In this document: in pieces, positions 46,095 through 57,332 of the stretch
Numbering within the stretch: the stretch's first letter is position 1
How the letters are laid out: each line of letters opens with the position of its first letter
Assembly: GCA_947069175.1 (NCBI GenBank)
Contig: CAMTDV010000009.1
Coordinates: forward strand, 11,541,663 to 11,605,662
Source: Scalesia atractyloides
Lineage: Eukaryota > Streptophyta > Magnoliopsida > Asterales > Asteraceae
Direction: 5' to 3'
Length of the DNA: 64,000 bases
Made by a program: the position numbers and the translations under genes
Notes under the pieces: model-generated
Told to the model about the DNA's origin: nothing
Seen by the model: the letters and a program-made list of their open reading frames with translations, nothing else
The model's database searches: none

Positions 46095-46155
46095 GTGCGG
46101 TGTGGTAAGCTGGGTGTTTGCTGAAACGGCTGACCCGGGTTCGAAACCCGGCAGC
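46095..46155 (+). other. tRNA-like module 1 (opposite strand), A 5' LTR
   Basis: It starts GTGCGGTGTGGTAAGC, a slightly altered form of the partner copy, and keeps the perfect T-arm CCGGG-TTCGAAA-CCCGG. Confidence 0.7.
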
Positions 46156-46342
46156 CTCATTCATTTTTTTATTGTCTTATTTTTATTATTTATTAATTAG
46201 GGTTTAAAATTCTAACAATGTTTATTAATTATGTATTGATTAAAATTAAAATGAACAGTATAAACGCAACGAAAATTATAACTGACTATTCGATTAATAA
46301 ACGAAGCGGGTTTTGGAAACCCGTTTTTCGACGGATGTTACA

Positions 46343-46734
46343 TCAAAAATCATATGGAAAACTTCAACCCTTGGAGATTCCAGTGTGGAAATGGGAGGAT
46401 GTGAACATGGATCTCGTAACCAAACTTCCAAGAACAAAAAGGGGGCATGATGCTATATGGGTCATTGTCGACCGCCTTACCAAAAGTGCTCATTTTCTAC
46501 CTATTCGAGAGACTTATTCCTCGGAGAAGTTGGCAGAAATTTTTGTGAATGAAATAATATCCGTCACGGTGTACCTGTTTCCATCATATCGGATCGGGAC
46601 ACACGGTTTACCTCCCGATAAGTACCCGCGTATCATCCACAAACGGATGGTCAATCCGAAAGGGCTATTCAAATGCTAGTAGATATGTTGAGAGCTTGTG
46701 TTATGGATTTTGGGGGTAGTGGGACGACCACAGG
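46343..46734 (+). pseudogene. Element C integrase, continuation after element A
   Basis: This segment continues the integrase interrupted at 25172. It reads WKWEDVNMDLVTKLPRT, with the first catalytic Asp, then VDRLTKSAHFLPIRETYSSE and the VSIISDRD region in a shifted frame. It ends with MLVDMLRACVMDFGG just before element D. The duplicated TCAAA at 46343-46347 proves the join. One or more small deletions shift the frame near 46565. Confidence 0.85.
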
Positions 46735-47124
46735 TGTGCGTTGAGCGTACTATATTTTTTTGTTATTATTTTAAGTTCATTTTACGCATTAGTCAAGTTT
46801 TAAATTTATAAAACACGACATTATACTAACACTAAACACACACTTGGGCAAGTGCACCCATCGTGAGCGTAGTATAGTGTTTGTAAGATACCGAGATCAT
46901 CCAAGGACACAAGAGCTTTTAATACCGGTTTATCGTCAACGTCTAATCAATCTAAAATTTTTTATAAAAGTTTCAAATATAAAATATAAATTAAAAAAAA
47001 TAGGAAGATAAATAGAATGAAATACAAATAGACAATATAGAATCACTTGGATCCCACTTTTCTTTTATGTATCCTTTGATAGTTTTCGCACTTTCGGACT
47101 TTTTAAGAGATTATCTTAGTAATA

Positions 47125-47330
47125 GTAGTAGACCCTTCTTTTGAAGGTGAGTTACCCTCAACCTAGTGGTTTGAGTCAGCAGGGATACAATCCCAAAGGG
47201 TAGGAATATTGAAAGATAACTAAATAAGTTATTAATGCGAAAAGTGGTAGGCCCTCTTTTGAAGGTGACGTTACCCTCGGCTAAGTGGTTTGAGTCAGCA
47301 GGGATACAATCCCAGGTAGCCGGTTTAAAA
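47125..47330. repeat. Tandem repeat in D 3' LTR, 118-bp period
   Basis: Two copies share TTTTGAAGGTGA and GTGGTTTGAGTCAGCAGGGA, followed by TACAATCCCA. The same pair occurs in the other LTR near 63345-63550. Confidence 0.8.
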
Positions 47331-47904
47331 TATTAATAGTAGTTTACATATGAGGGGTTCAAGCTATTCGCGCCCCCGCCATCCAATACCCATAGAGCAT
47401 TGAAGAAGGCCCTAGTAAGCTTGAACCAAGTTCTCGCAGGATCTATACACTGAACGAGACAAGAACTTTACCAAACCACCCTTCTAACCCCCTTCCAAGT
47501 AGTTAACGCGCTTTATATAGACCGTAAAGACACGAATGAGCAAATCAATGGCATCATGAAGAAATGGTTAGGAAAATTCAATTTCAACATAAGAAACTAG
47601 TTATTAAAGTCATTAATACATACCCAATTAAAAAGTGCCGAAGATTAAAAACTAAAAGTAATACATAAAGATTAGTCTTCACCAAGTGATGTAAGGAATT
47701 TAGCCAAGCATGGCCTATGTCTGACAAGAACCCTTACAATCTATCTTGGATCCCGAGACTACTACACACTCTAAAGATGGAAGATGGATGATGGTGGCGG
47801 GTGTTGGTGTTGTAGTAGTGGTGGAGTGGTGGCAAAGTGAGAGAGAAGTGGTTTGCCAAGGGATGCCTTTGAAGGAAACCAAGCATCCCTATTTATAGTC
47901 AAAA

Positions 47905-48205
47905 CAGTGGCCCGGCCACGGCCCCATGTCCAGTGGGCATGGCCCGTGGCCATCATTCTTCTCTTTCTTCCTTAGTTGCATCTAACAGCAGAGGGCCCCA
48001 CACGACCCCGTGGCCTCTGGGCACGACCCACGATCAAATGTTCGCTGTAGTATCTGGATTCTACAAATCTTATAGTTGACCATGCCCCATGTTGGCCTGG
48101 GCACGGCCCCGTGATGGGCGTAGAAGCTTTTGCAGGTTTTGTCTTGAAGTGGAGGGTCTGACCACGCCCCATGTTGGATGGACACGGCCCGTGGTCGTCT
48201 TCTGT
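47905..48205. repeat. CACGGCCCCGTG-type palindrome cluster (D LTR)
   Basis: Paired palindromes such as GGCCACGGCCCC, GGGCATGGCCCGTGG, CACGACCCCGTGG, GCACGGCCCCGTG and ACACGGCCCGTGG occur in twos about 15-20 bases apart. Four such pairs lie here. Confidence 0.7.
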
Positions 48206-48441
48206 AACTATGTTTTTGTCTTTTGGGGTGTTGCTGAGGGGTCGGGCATGGTTCGTTATTCCTTCGTTTCGTATTTATGTTGGTTTTGTCTGCTTATTTG
48301 CTTCTTTTGTTCTTTTATGCTCTTTTTATCCTGAAAATACAAAAGGAACAAAGAAACGTCCTTTTTCCAACATTAGTACTAAAAAAGGTTAGTTTTATGC
48401 CTCAATTGATGTAATTTATATGTTGCATTTTGCACACATCA

Positions 48442-48456
48442 AATATCCCCACACTT
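48442..48456 (-). promoter_or_regulatory. Polypurine tract of element D
   Basis: The minus strand reads AAGTGTGGGGATATT immediately before the LTR start TGATGTGTGC. Confidence 0.85.
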
Positions 48457-49708
48457 GAATCTTTGCTTGTCCTCAAGCAAAACTCCTTAAATGTGGCTTA
48501 CACATCCAAATGGAATAGGTAGAGAAGAAGTTTTGTGGTTTGTCTTTGAGTGTCGGGAATCCAAGATCTTTATTTAAATTTTGTTTTTACTTTATTTACA
48601 ATCCTATTCATCATGATTTATTTACAACAGTTTAAAGAAAATTATTTGTTTTGGGCATAACATGCCTCCTTAAAATTCTATTTATATACAAGTTCACATA
48701 CCTCTCAAGAGATCACTCAATACTCGGCCGAAGATGTATTTTGTGATATCGCTCGATTCCGGTTTGGAACTTACTTCTACCATATGCTTGCCAAGTGATC
48801 AAACCTCCTTCTTTTTACTATAAACCTTTGTGAGTATCAAGAGCACTTTGAAGGGTTAGGCTTGGGCTAAGGGTAGGGGATCTTTGAGTTAGCGGTTAGT
48901 AAAATGACGAAAAGCGTAAAAAGCGTCGGTTATCGTAAAAATTGTTTATTTCTTTAAACCAATTATTTTCAAACAAGATTTTTTTGAAAGAACTTGTTTG
49001 GTTAGATAGATACGGTTTTTTTACATATATAACCGTAACTTTTACTAAAATAAGTGGGTTTGAAATGAAAAGGGGTTTTGGTGGGTAATGGATGTTTTTG
49101 TTTTGCGGGTTTGAAATGAAAAAGGTTTAGGCTTAAAAAGGGTTAACTAAGGGGATTTTGGTAATGGGTAAAAAAGAAAAGAAAATAATGGATTTGAATA
49201 AAAACGGGTTAGTCCTAGCGCCTCCATCATTTACTTACTTGGGTTTATGTTGGTAAGGATTTGGAATGTATCTTCTCTGCAAGTTCTAGAGTCGTAAGAA
49301 CCAAGCGGCTATTCACACAAGAAAAAAAGATGAGCATTTAGTTTAAAGATGAATGTATGCTCAACAAAGGCTCAAAGCTCACTTATTGTGGGAATGGGTT
49401 TGTAATGTGATCAAGTATATATAATCAAATTTTAAAAAGATTTGCATGCCCTTTTTTATATAATTTTTCTTATTTGGTTCTTTTTATCATGACGCTATCG
49501 GATGTAAATTTGTAAAAACATAACTTTTTAGAATTTGTTATTCCAAAATTAAACCAAGACAAGTAAGAAAATGAAAAATTTTGAAAAAGAATTGGGGTGA
49601 TTAGCGGTTCCAATAGAGTTTGTGTAAGGCTTGTTTATTAGGACTTGCTAGATTCAAAGTGTTAGTTCCCCCCCCCCCCCCCCACACACACACACTTAAA
49701 TTACACAT
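48457..49708 (-). other. Non-coding interior of element D, 3' part
   Basis: No ORF with a known domain. It ends in a C-run and AC-run at 49668-49695, next to the point where element E is inserted. Confidence 0.6.
49668..49695. repeat. Poly-C tract followed by (AC)n
   Basis: Sixteen C residues followed by alternating AC. The exact length may be unreliable in sequencing. Confidence 0.8.
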
Positions 49709-52321
49709 TGTCACACCCTCAATTTCCACTTGCGGAGTATTACCGCGAGGCGTGTGATCAAACAAGAATCTCAGACACTAGCAATATCGAACGACTCTAT
49801 ATGATTTATTTAAATGTTTTCCAAAAACATTTGTTGTAAACATGCATAGTCATTTTCAAAATATCAAGGTTTCAAAGTTTAGCGGAAGCATTAAAATAAA
49901 GTAACGGGCGCCAACATAAACGCCAAAACCACAATCCCAAAAATTATTCGTAAATAAAGACTCGATAAAAATGTCTTGATCAAATGCAAGTGAGTGCATC
50001 TAGCGCTCCTAGCGTCCTGAGAAACATGCAAAGAAACAAGTGTCAACATTAAAGAAGAGTGAGTTCACAGGTTTTTATAAGTTCACAAATTCGGTTTAAA
50101 GGATTGTTTTCCCCCGTTATCCCTAGCCCGGGATAACGACATAGTTCCATTATTCCTAACCTGGAATAATAAGGTTGGTTCGTAAATAAGTTCAATGTTA
50201 ACATGTAGGTAGCGAGCCTAAAGTTACGTCACGTAAGAGTTCGCGATCGAAGCTGACTGTTGTTGCCTTTGTGTTGCCAGGTCTATCACTGACCATGGCG
50301 AAAGTTAGGCCAAAGTAATCACCCGTTGACCATTCCCGGTCGGCTAGCGCGACTAGCTCGGGTGGGGCTTGTCGGGCCCGGTAGTACTACTATAATTTCC
50401 CCGCTATCTAACCCAATACTAACGATCCGAGAGTTGGTTGAGGACTTCCGTGATAAAGCTACTTAGTGACTATAACGTACATTAACATTAACTTAGTTAC
50501 CGAATTGTTGACGGCGTTAATTTCGCATAACGTAAAAAGATTGAGTTGTAGAGCGTATACATGTTTCTCCACCTGTTGTTCAAAATCGGATAAAATAGGG
50601 ACCGTGAACTCACCTTAAATTGCTCGGTTAGATATACGCAAAAGAAGCAAATGATGGAACTGCTAAACCCGTCCTAACATGTTAACCGATTTAAAGTTAG
50701 TGTGTGATCACACTGACACAAAACCCTACGCATAACTAACACACAGTACGGCACACGTAATAACCAAATTCGAAACCATAATCATGCATGCAAAGTATCA
50801 CCATACAAAATAACGATCAAACCAACTTGTCATAAACACAGGTTAACTCATACAACACTTAGGTACACACAAACGCAAGTTATCATATTTCAGCTTGTAC
50901 GCTCATAACTGGGCCGTTTTCGAGGATTTTTATAAAATAGTTCAATGTTCCAAAAATTCCAATTTTTTACAGGAGGTGTCAATTAGACTGTAGAATGTTG
51001 TGTAAAATTTTCAAATCCTAATTATTTATAAACATTTATATACTAGGCTGCAGTCAGATTCATCGCTTTCTGACTGCAGTCCACGAGAAAAATTATTTAA
51101 AAATCATCGTTCATCCAATTAACAAAATTCCAGTGGGAGATTTTCAGAAATTCCCATCTCCAGTTACTGTCCAGATTTCGTGACCTAAATACATACAAAC
51201 TATGAGATCCGACTCGTTAAACAACCTGCAAATTCTGCAGAATTTACGCATCTTCAACTGCTGCACTAAATGACCATTTAAAAATAGCAAACGACCTCAG
51301 AAAAATATGAATCCGGCACCATTTGAAGCGTTTTTCGAAAATATTACGTTTTAGGCTTCAGAAAATCCACTTTTCGATAAATAATGATCAGGTTACAGCC
51401 AATTGAAGTTGGCTGTAAATGTCAATCAGCTTACTGTTTTCGACTTTATCGCATTAGAACATGTGTAAACGGCCATGACGCTTAGTTGTATTGATAACAG
51501 CAGGTTAACTTGTCAAATATCATCATATATATAAATATTCATGCAAACCCTAAATATATTTCATGATCTTTATCGATAAAACGCATACGATTTTAATATT
51601 CAAACATATCATCACAATCGCAAAGATTCGCATATTCATCCGAACTAATCATACACCACAACACTTTTTCATAACAATATCATACAAGCACATAATCATG
51701 ATCAAGATTACACAAAACCTAGTGTGAATCGCAATAAAATTAAACCCTAACCTTGAAACGATGATGATTAGCGAACCGAGACAAGCTTAGAATCGATCTG
51801 AGGGGTGTAGACTTGCACGACCGAGACAGGGGGGGGGGGGCTGCCGTCGACTTCAAGTTAGAGTATTAGGGTTTTTTTTTTTTTTTTGAAGGCTACCCAC
51901 AACATGCATGTATACATAAAGGGGGGGGGGGGTTGGGTTAGTTCCTGGGGCCGCAAGTTTGGGTTATTTCCTTGGGCTGCAAGGAGGTGTGGGTGGCGGG
52001 TTGGGTTTGCTTGGTCGCGAAGTCGAACGTTTCACAGGCTTGGTTCGGTTCGGCTTATAAATAGAATTTACTAACCGTTCATTATAATCTGATAAATACT
52101 ACACATAATACGACTCGGCAATTATTCACAAACGTCTAATAACACATAGCACGTAATTCAGATACAACCCGTTAGAATTTCCAAACATTGTGTATTCCCT
52201 AACTACTAAAGTTAGCGTAGTTATTGCGAACGCGTAATCTAATTCTCCGAATTAAATCAGCGTAGGAATGAATAACAATAAAGTAGCGCGTTTAAGATAC
52301 CTGAAAAGCCGGGATGTCACA
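49709..52321 (-). repeat. 3' LTR of element E, 2613 bp
   Basis: It begins TGTCACACCCTCAATTTCC and ends GGGATGTCACA. It keeps a 554-bp stretch (about 50627-51180) missing in the other copy. It contains two tandem hairpins (50116-50170), and homopolymer runs of G and T near 51830-51930. Confidence 0.92.
50116..50170. repeat. Tandem hairpin pair in E 3' LTR
   Basis: GTTATCCC-TAGCCC-GGGATAAC is followed 11 bases later by ATTATTCC-TAACCT-GGAATAAT. Both stems are perfect 8-bp. The two units are related and differ by paired changes. Confidence 0.85.
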
Positions 52322-52471
52322 TTATCCCCATGTTGAAAGAATTTTCGTCCCGAAAATTGAGTAAACGTGGTTTAGAATGCAACGCACAAAGATTTAGTTT
52401 GCTAGAATGGTACAAGTAAATCCCAGGCTGTCATATCATCCCCATGTTGAAAGAATTTCGTCCCGAAATTC
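52322..52471 (-). promoter_or_regulatory. Polypurine region of element E, duplicated
   Basis: The block ATCCCCATGTTGAAAGAATT, followed by TTCGTCCCGAAA, occurs at about 52324-52358 and again at about 52437-52471. On the minus strand each holds the dyad (GAATTTCGGGACGAAATTC type) followed by the purine run CAACATGGGGAT. Only the left copy borders the LTR and can act as primer. Confidence 0.7.
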
Positions 52472-55400
52472 AGTTGGCGATAACGTCAGATTGCTGCTCA
52501 GCTGCAAAAAGGTGTGGATATTTGCTTTTCATTTGGTCCTCTCTTTCTCACGTGAACTCCGGTCCACGCTTAGAGTTCCAACGAACCTTGACGATCGGTA
52601 TCTTGCTGTGCCTTCGAGTCTTGATCTCACGGTCCATGCTCTCGATAGGTTGTTCCACAAAATGCAGTTGCTCATCCACTTGAATCTCGTCCAATGGAAT
52701 GACTAGGGTCTCATCTGACAGACACTTCTTCAGATTGGACACGTGAAAAACGTTGTGAACTCCACTGAGTTCGACAGGAAGGTCTAACTGATAAGCTACA
52801 GGCCCGATACGCTTTGAAATCACAAATGGGCCTACGTACCGTGGGTTTAGTTTGCGTCGTGTCCTAAAACGAATTAAACCCTTCCAGGGTGACACCTTCA
52901 GTAGGACACGGTCACCTACTTAAAATTCGACCGGTTTGCGTCGTTGATCAGCGTAACTTTTCTGTCGAACCCGTGCCGCTGCAATGCGGTTTCTGATTTG
53001 CACAATCTTTTCAATAGCCTCAAGTATCAACTCCGGACCTGTGAGTTGACTGTCACCGACTTCTGCTCAACAGATCGGTGATCTACATTTGCGACCGTAC
53101 AATGCTTCAAACGGTGCTGCCTGAATACTCGTATGGTAACTGTTGTTATACGAGAATTCCACTAAAGGCAGATGGATTTCCCAACTGTTCCCGAAGTCTA
53201 TCACACATGCCTTAAGCATGTCCTCCAAGGTCTGAATGGTCCTTTCACCTTGACCATCCGTCTGAGGGTGATAAGCAGTGCTTATATCTAAGCGTGTACC
53301 CAACGCTTTCTGAAGTGACCGCCAAAAGTTGGACGTGAAACGAGCATCTCTGTCTGAAATGATGGACGTTGGCACCCCGTGCCGAGGAACTACTTCCTTA
53401 ATGTAGATGCGAGTCAACTTATCCATCTTATATGTTTCTTTGGTCGCTAGGAAGTGTGCAGACTTAGTTACACGATCCACGATTACCCAGATGGTATCGC
53501 AACCACCCGGTGTTTGCGGGAGTTTAGTGATAAAGTCCATCGAGATCTGATCCCATTTCCACACTAGGATCTCAGGTTGTTGAAGTAGCCCTGATGGCTT
53601 CTGGTATTCCACCTTAACTTTCGCACAAGTTTAAACACTTGCTCACGTAGGTGGCTATATCCGCTTTCATGTTGGGCCACCAGTACGCGGCTTTAAGGTC
53701 TGATACATCTTATCCGAACCAGGATGGACAGAGTATCGGGATTTGTGAGCTTCGCCCATAACTAGCTTTCTGAGGTTTCCGTAGAGAGGTACCCATATAC
53801 GGTTCATGAAATACCGGGTACCATTGGGTTTCACCTCCAATCGCGTTCCATCTTTCCCACAGATTCGGCCTTGATGTTCTCTTCCTTAACTGCTTCTAGC
53901 TGCGCATCGCGTATCTGTTCGGGTAACCCAGAATGAATTGTGAACTGTAGTGCTCGTACCCGACGAGGTTTCAAGTGCTCCTTCCGACTAAGGGCATCAG
54001 CTACCACGTTAGCTTTACCCGGGTGATACCGAATGGCACATTCATAATCGTTCAGGAGTTCGACCAGCGACGTTGTCGCATGTTCAACTCCTTCTGGTCA
54101 AAAATATGATGGAGGCTCTTGTGATCTGTGTAGATTGTGAACCTTGTTCCATATAGGTAGTGTCTCCAAATATTAAGTGCAAACACAACTGCTCCCAATT
54201 CCAAGTCATGTTTCGTGTAGTTTCTCTCGTGGACCTTCAACTGTCCGGATGCATACGCGATGACCTTTTCGCGTTGCATGAGCACACATCCCAATCCATG
54301 AATGGAAGCGTCACATATACCACAAAATCATCTGTCCCCTCTGGCAAGGACAAAATGGGCGCACTGCAAAGCTTCTGCTTCAGTAATTGAAATGTTGCTT
54401 CCTGTTTGTCACCCAAGCATACTTGGTGCCCTTCTGAGTGAGAGTGGTAAGCGGTTGTGCGATCTTGGAAAATCCCTCGATGAAACGTCTGTAGTAACCA
54501 GCCAAACCCAAAAATTGGCGGAGCTTCGTCGGTGTCCTGGGTGCTTCCCAGTTCTTGATAGCATCGATCTTGGCGGGATCAACGTGTATACCCTTTTCAT
54601 TCACGATATGCCCGAGGAACTGAACTTCCCGAATCCAGAAATCACACTTCAAAAACTTGGCATATAGTTTCTCCTGTTGAAGTAGTTCCAGCAATAACCG
54701 CAGATGCTCAGCATGTTCTTCTTCACCCTTAGAGTAGATGAGTATATCATCGATGAACACTATGACAAACTTGTCGAGGTCGGCTTACACACACGGTTCA
54801 TGAGGTCCATGAACACCGCGGGTGCATTTGTGAGACCGAAGGGCATGACCAAGAACTCATAATGGCCATACCGAGTGCGAAATGCCGTCTTGGAGATATC
54901 CTCCTCCCTGACGCGTAGCTGGTGATAACTGGACCGTAGATCAATCTTGGAGTAGTAGCTTGACCCCTGAAGCTGGTCGAAAAGATCGTCGATGCGAGGT
55001 AACGGGTACCGGTTCTTGACGGTAACCTTATTGAGTTCCCTGTAGTCGATGCACATGCGGAAGGTCTCGTCCTTCTTCTTGACAAAAAGGACCGGAGCTC
55101 CCCATGGTGAAGTACTGGGTCGGATAAATCCTTTTTCCAACAATTCTTGAAGTTGGGTAGACAGCTCTTGCAGCTCCGCTGGAGCTAAGCGGTACGGGGC
55201 CTTAGCGATAGGAGTCGCATGGCTCGCCAATTCGATTTCAAACTCTACTTGTCGATGTGGTGGAAGACCAGGTAACTCCTCTGGAAACACATCGGGAAAG
55301 TCACGGACGATGGGGATATCTTCAATCCGCTTCTCGTCCTTAGACTGCTCGGTGACCAGTGCGAGCAAAGCAAAAGAGTTCTTTCTCCGAAGATACTTCT

Positions 55401-55950
55401 GAGCTTGCATGTAAGAGATGATGTTCGTGACGACGCTGCCTTCTCGCCTTGCACCATCAAGACTTCGTCGTTAGAGAGCGGAATACGGATAGCTTTCTCG
55501 AAACAGAGAACTTCAGCTTGGACGTCGGATAGCCAGTCCATTCCGGCTACCACATCAAAACTACCCAGAGTAGTTTTCATCAGATCAATGGTAAAGGTGT
55601 GACCCGCGAGTTTAAGTTGACAGCCGGTCACTAGATGAGTCACATCTACAGATTTACCATCGGCTAGTTCTATGACGTAAGGGGTCTCTGGGGTTTAGGT
55701 GTGAGATTTAGGTAAAAGACTCAGATATAAAACTCTTATCCGCACCTGTATCAAAAAGTACAGTAGCAAAATGATCGTTAAGTGGAAACTTACCGGTGAC
55801 CACATTCGAGTCGTTTCTTGCCTCTCCACGGCCTAGCGTGAATGCACGTCCTTTGGCACCTCCTGTGCCACCATTTCCATTGTTGCCATTGTTGTTATTG
55901 TTGTTGTTGTTGTTATTCCCACCATTGTTGTTGTTGCGAAGTTGTGGGCA
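52470..55950 (-). pseudogene. Element E pol: protease to integrase and chromodomain-like tail
   Basis: The protease has VLFDTGADKSFI (about 55750). A stop at 55708 and frameshifts follow. RT has NRYPLPRIDDLFDQLQG, YGHYEFLVMPFGLTNAP and FIDDILIYSKG across a frame change near 54765. RNase H shows GCVLMQREKVIAYAS and TDHKSLHHIFDQ. The integrase at 53612-53067 has SMDFITKLP, ISDRD and DGQGERTIQ, keeping the D, D, E residues, and then a Trp-to-stop change after SPIC. The tail IPIVKVRWNSKRGPEFT is cut by a stop at a Trp codon near 52550, before EREDQMKSKYPHLF. The zinc-finger part of the integrase is scrambled near 53640-53760. Confidence 0.88.
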
Positions 55951-57073
55951 GTCTCGCTTGAAATGGGCAGTGTTACCGCACTGATAGCATCCCCAGATAT
56001 TACCCTGGTGCTGGTTCTGATTCTGTCGTGACATAATCTCCCCGCGACAATCCTTTGCCGCGTGTCCTGCTTTACCACATCGTTGGTAGCAATTTCCGGC
56101 GCAAGGGCCATGATGATGGGGGTTACAACGATTACATTGCGGCTTTCGACCCGCATAGCCGCTCGAGTTCTAGGTGTTGTTGGCAGACTGGTTGTTGTGA
56201 CCCCGATTGTTGTTGAAGTTGTTGGACCGCTTCTGGTTTCCTTGTTGTGGCTGGGCTAATGAAGACTGCCGAGCAAGTGAGTCTTCAAATTTCCTTTTGT
56301 TGTCGGGGGCAATTTCAGTTGCATCCCTAGGTGGTAACTTCCTTTCCTCCACCGCCTTATCGGTGATTTTATGCGCCAGCCTAATCGCTTGTTGCTCCGT
56401 CGTAGGGTTGCTAGACATTACCATGCCCTGGATCTCAGGGACCAGACCCCCAAGATAAAACTCAAGTCGTTTAACGATGGTGTTAGCCAAATCGGGACAA
56501 AGGAACACCAGATCATGATGTCTTGCCGTGTACGCTTCAATTTCTGACCCGACCATCTTGTGGTTCCATAACGCTTGTTCCAATTGCTGAACTCTGTCCC
56601 GCGGACAGTATTCTTCCTTGATTAGAGCTTTGAACTCGGTCCAAGCCATTGCGTTCGCCGCAGCAAGTCCACGCGTTTGGACTTGTGCGTTCCACCAGGT
56701 TAATGCCCCATCTTCCAATGTCGAGGCATCATACTTGACCTTATTAGCTTCGAGGCAATTACACATTTCGAAAACCGATTCAGACTTTTCAACCCAACGG
56801 ACAAGTCCTATAGGTCCTTCCATTCCCGTGAACCTGCTCGGTTTCGCATCCAGGAACATCTTGTAGGGGTTAAGACCCCCTCCTGAGGATAGAGGGTAGG
56901 TAGTCAGCGACAAAGTCTACTAGCCAAACTATTAGATTTTCCCATGAAATTTAATAATGGTTATATGCTGGTGGGTTAGGAACACCTGCCAGAGCAGCAT
57001 TCACGTGTTGTTGGATTAAGGCGGCCAATTCTTCCTCTGACATGTTGAGATTTCCGCGGCGACCGGTTGCCAT
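55951..57073 (-). pseudogene. Element E gag
   Basis: The likely start is ATG 57073 (MATGRRGNLNMSEEELAALI). A stop at 56951 interrupts the frame. The core resumes by 56913 with LNPYKMFLDAKPSRFTGMEG, LTWWNAQVQTRG and EFKALIKEEYCPRD, which is Ty3/gypsy capsid. A Gln/Asn-rich linker follows, then two Cys/His knuckles; the second, CYQCGNTAHFKRDC, is canonical, while the first (CYQRCGKAGHAAKDC) has an extra residue. Directly downstream, in the protease frame, is a run of Asn codons (about 55880-55935) that is a (GTT)n microsatellite on the plus strand. Confidence 0.85.
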
Positions 57074-57332
57074 TTCAGATCTTCGCAAGACAACACAAAC
57101 ACACACCGATAAGTATATATCCAATATAGTTATCATATTCCACATTTCTATGATCACACAATTTATGTCAACCCAACAAATTAAACAATCAAAAGGAACA
57201 TTCGATTAAATAAATTGTAATGTCTCACAAAATACCAACCACACATATCAGTTTAATTATAAAATTTCCAAGTTCAAACATAAGTGGAAACAAACAAACT
57301 AAAGGAAACAAAACGAAGATTGGCGAGACGAG

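Larger units (their letters stand above)
25173..46342 (-). mobile_element. Element A: Ty3/gypsy chromovirus-like retrotransposon, split by B
   Basis: The target duplication TCAAA (25168-25172 and 46343-46347) is perfect. The LTRs are 25173-27196 and 43742-46342. Reading on the minus strand, the order is 5' LTR, primer site, leader, gag (42937-41510), protease to integrase (30460-27231), polypurine tract, 3' LTR. Element B splits it inside the protease, between 30460 and 41510, with ACAAA duplicated. Without B it is about 10.1 kb. The LTR and protein sequences show it is the same family as B. It is inactive through frameshifts and stops. Confidence 0.92.
43742..46342 (-). repeat. 5' LTR of element A, 2601 bp
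   Basis: It has the same ends as the partner LTR and near identity over the shared part, with the 584 bp at about 45358-45941 that the partner lacks. It carries four tRNA-like modules and lies next to the primer site at 43725-43738. Confidence 0.92.
19290..46734 (+). mobile_element. Element C: Ty3/gypsy retrotransposon, outer host of the nest
   Basis: Element C starts with a 5' LTR (19290-20843) and an initiator-Met primer site. Gag, protease, RT, RNase H and the integrase zinc finger follow up to 25172. The integrase then stops, and its sequence resumes at 46343, on the far side of element A, with the duplicated TCAAA on both sides. It is cut again at 46734 by element D, so the rest of pol and the 3' LTR lie outside the window. 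Its pol order and motifs fit a Tekay-like chromovirus. Several stops and frameshifts make it inactive. As the host of two independent insertions it is the oldest of the group. Confidence 0.88.
46735..48441 (-). repeat. 3' LTR of element D, 1707 bp
   Basis: It begins TGTGCGTTGAG and ends CACACATCA on the plus strand. It contains a 118-bp tandem repeat (about 47125-47330) and a cluster of CACGGCCC-type palindromes (47905-48205). Confidence 0.85.
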
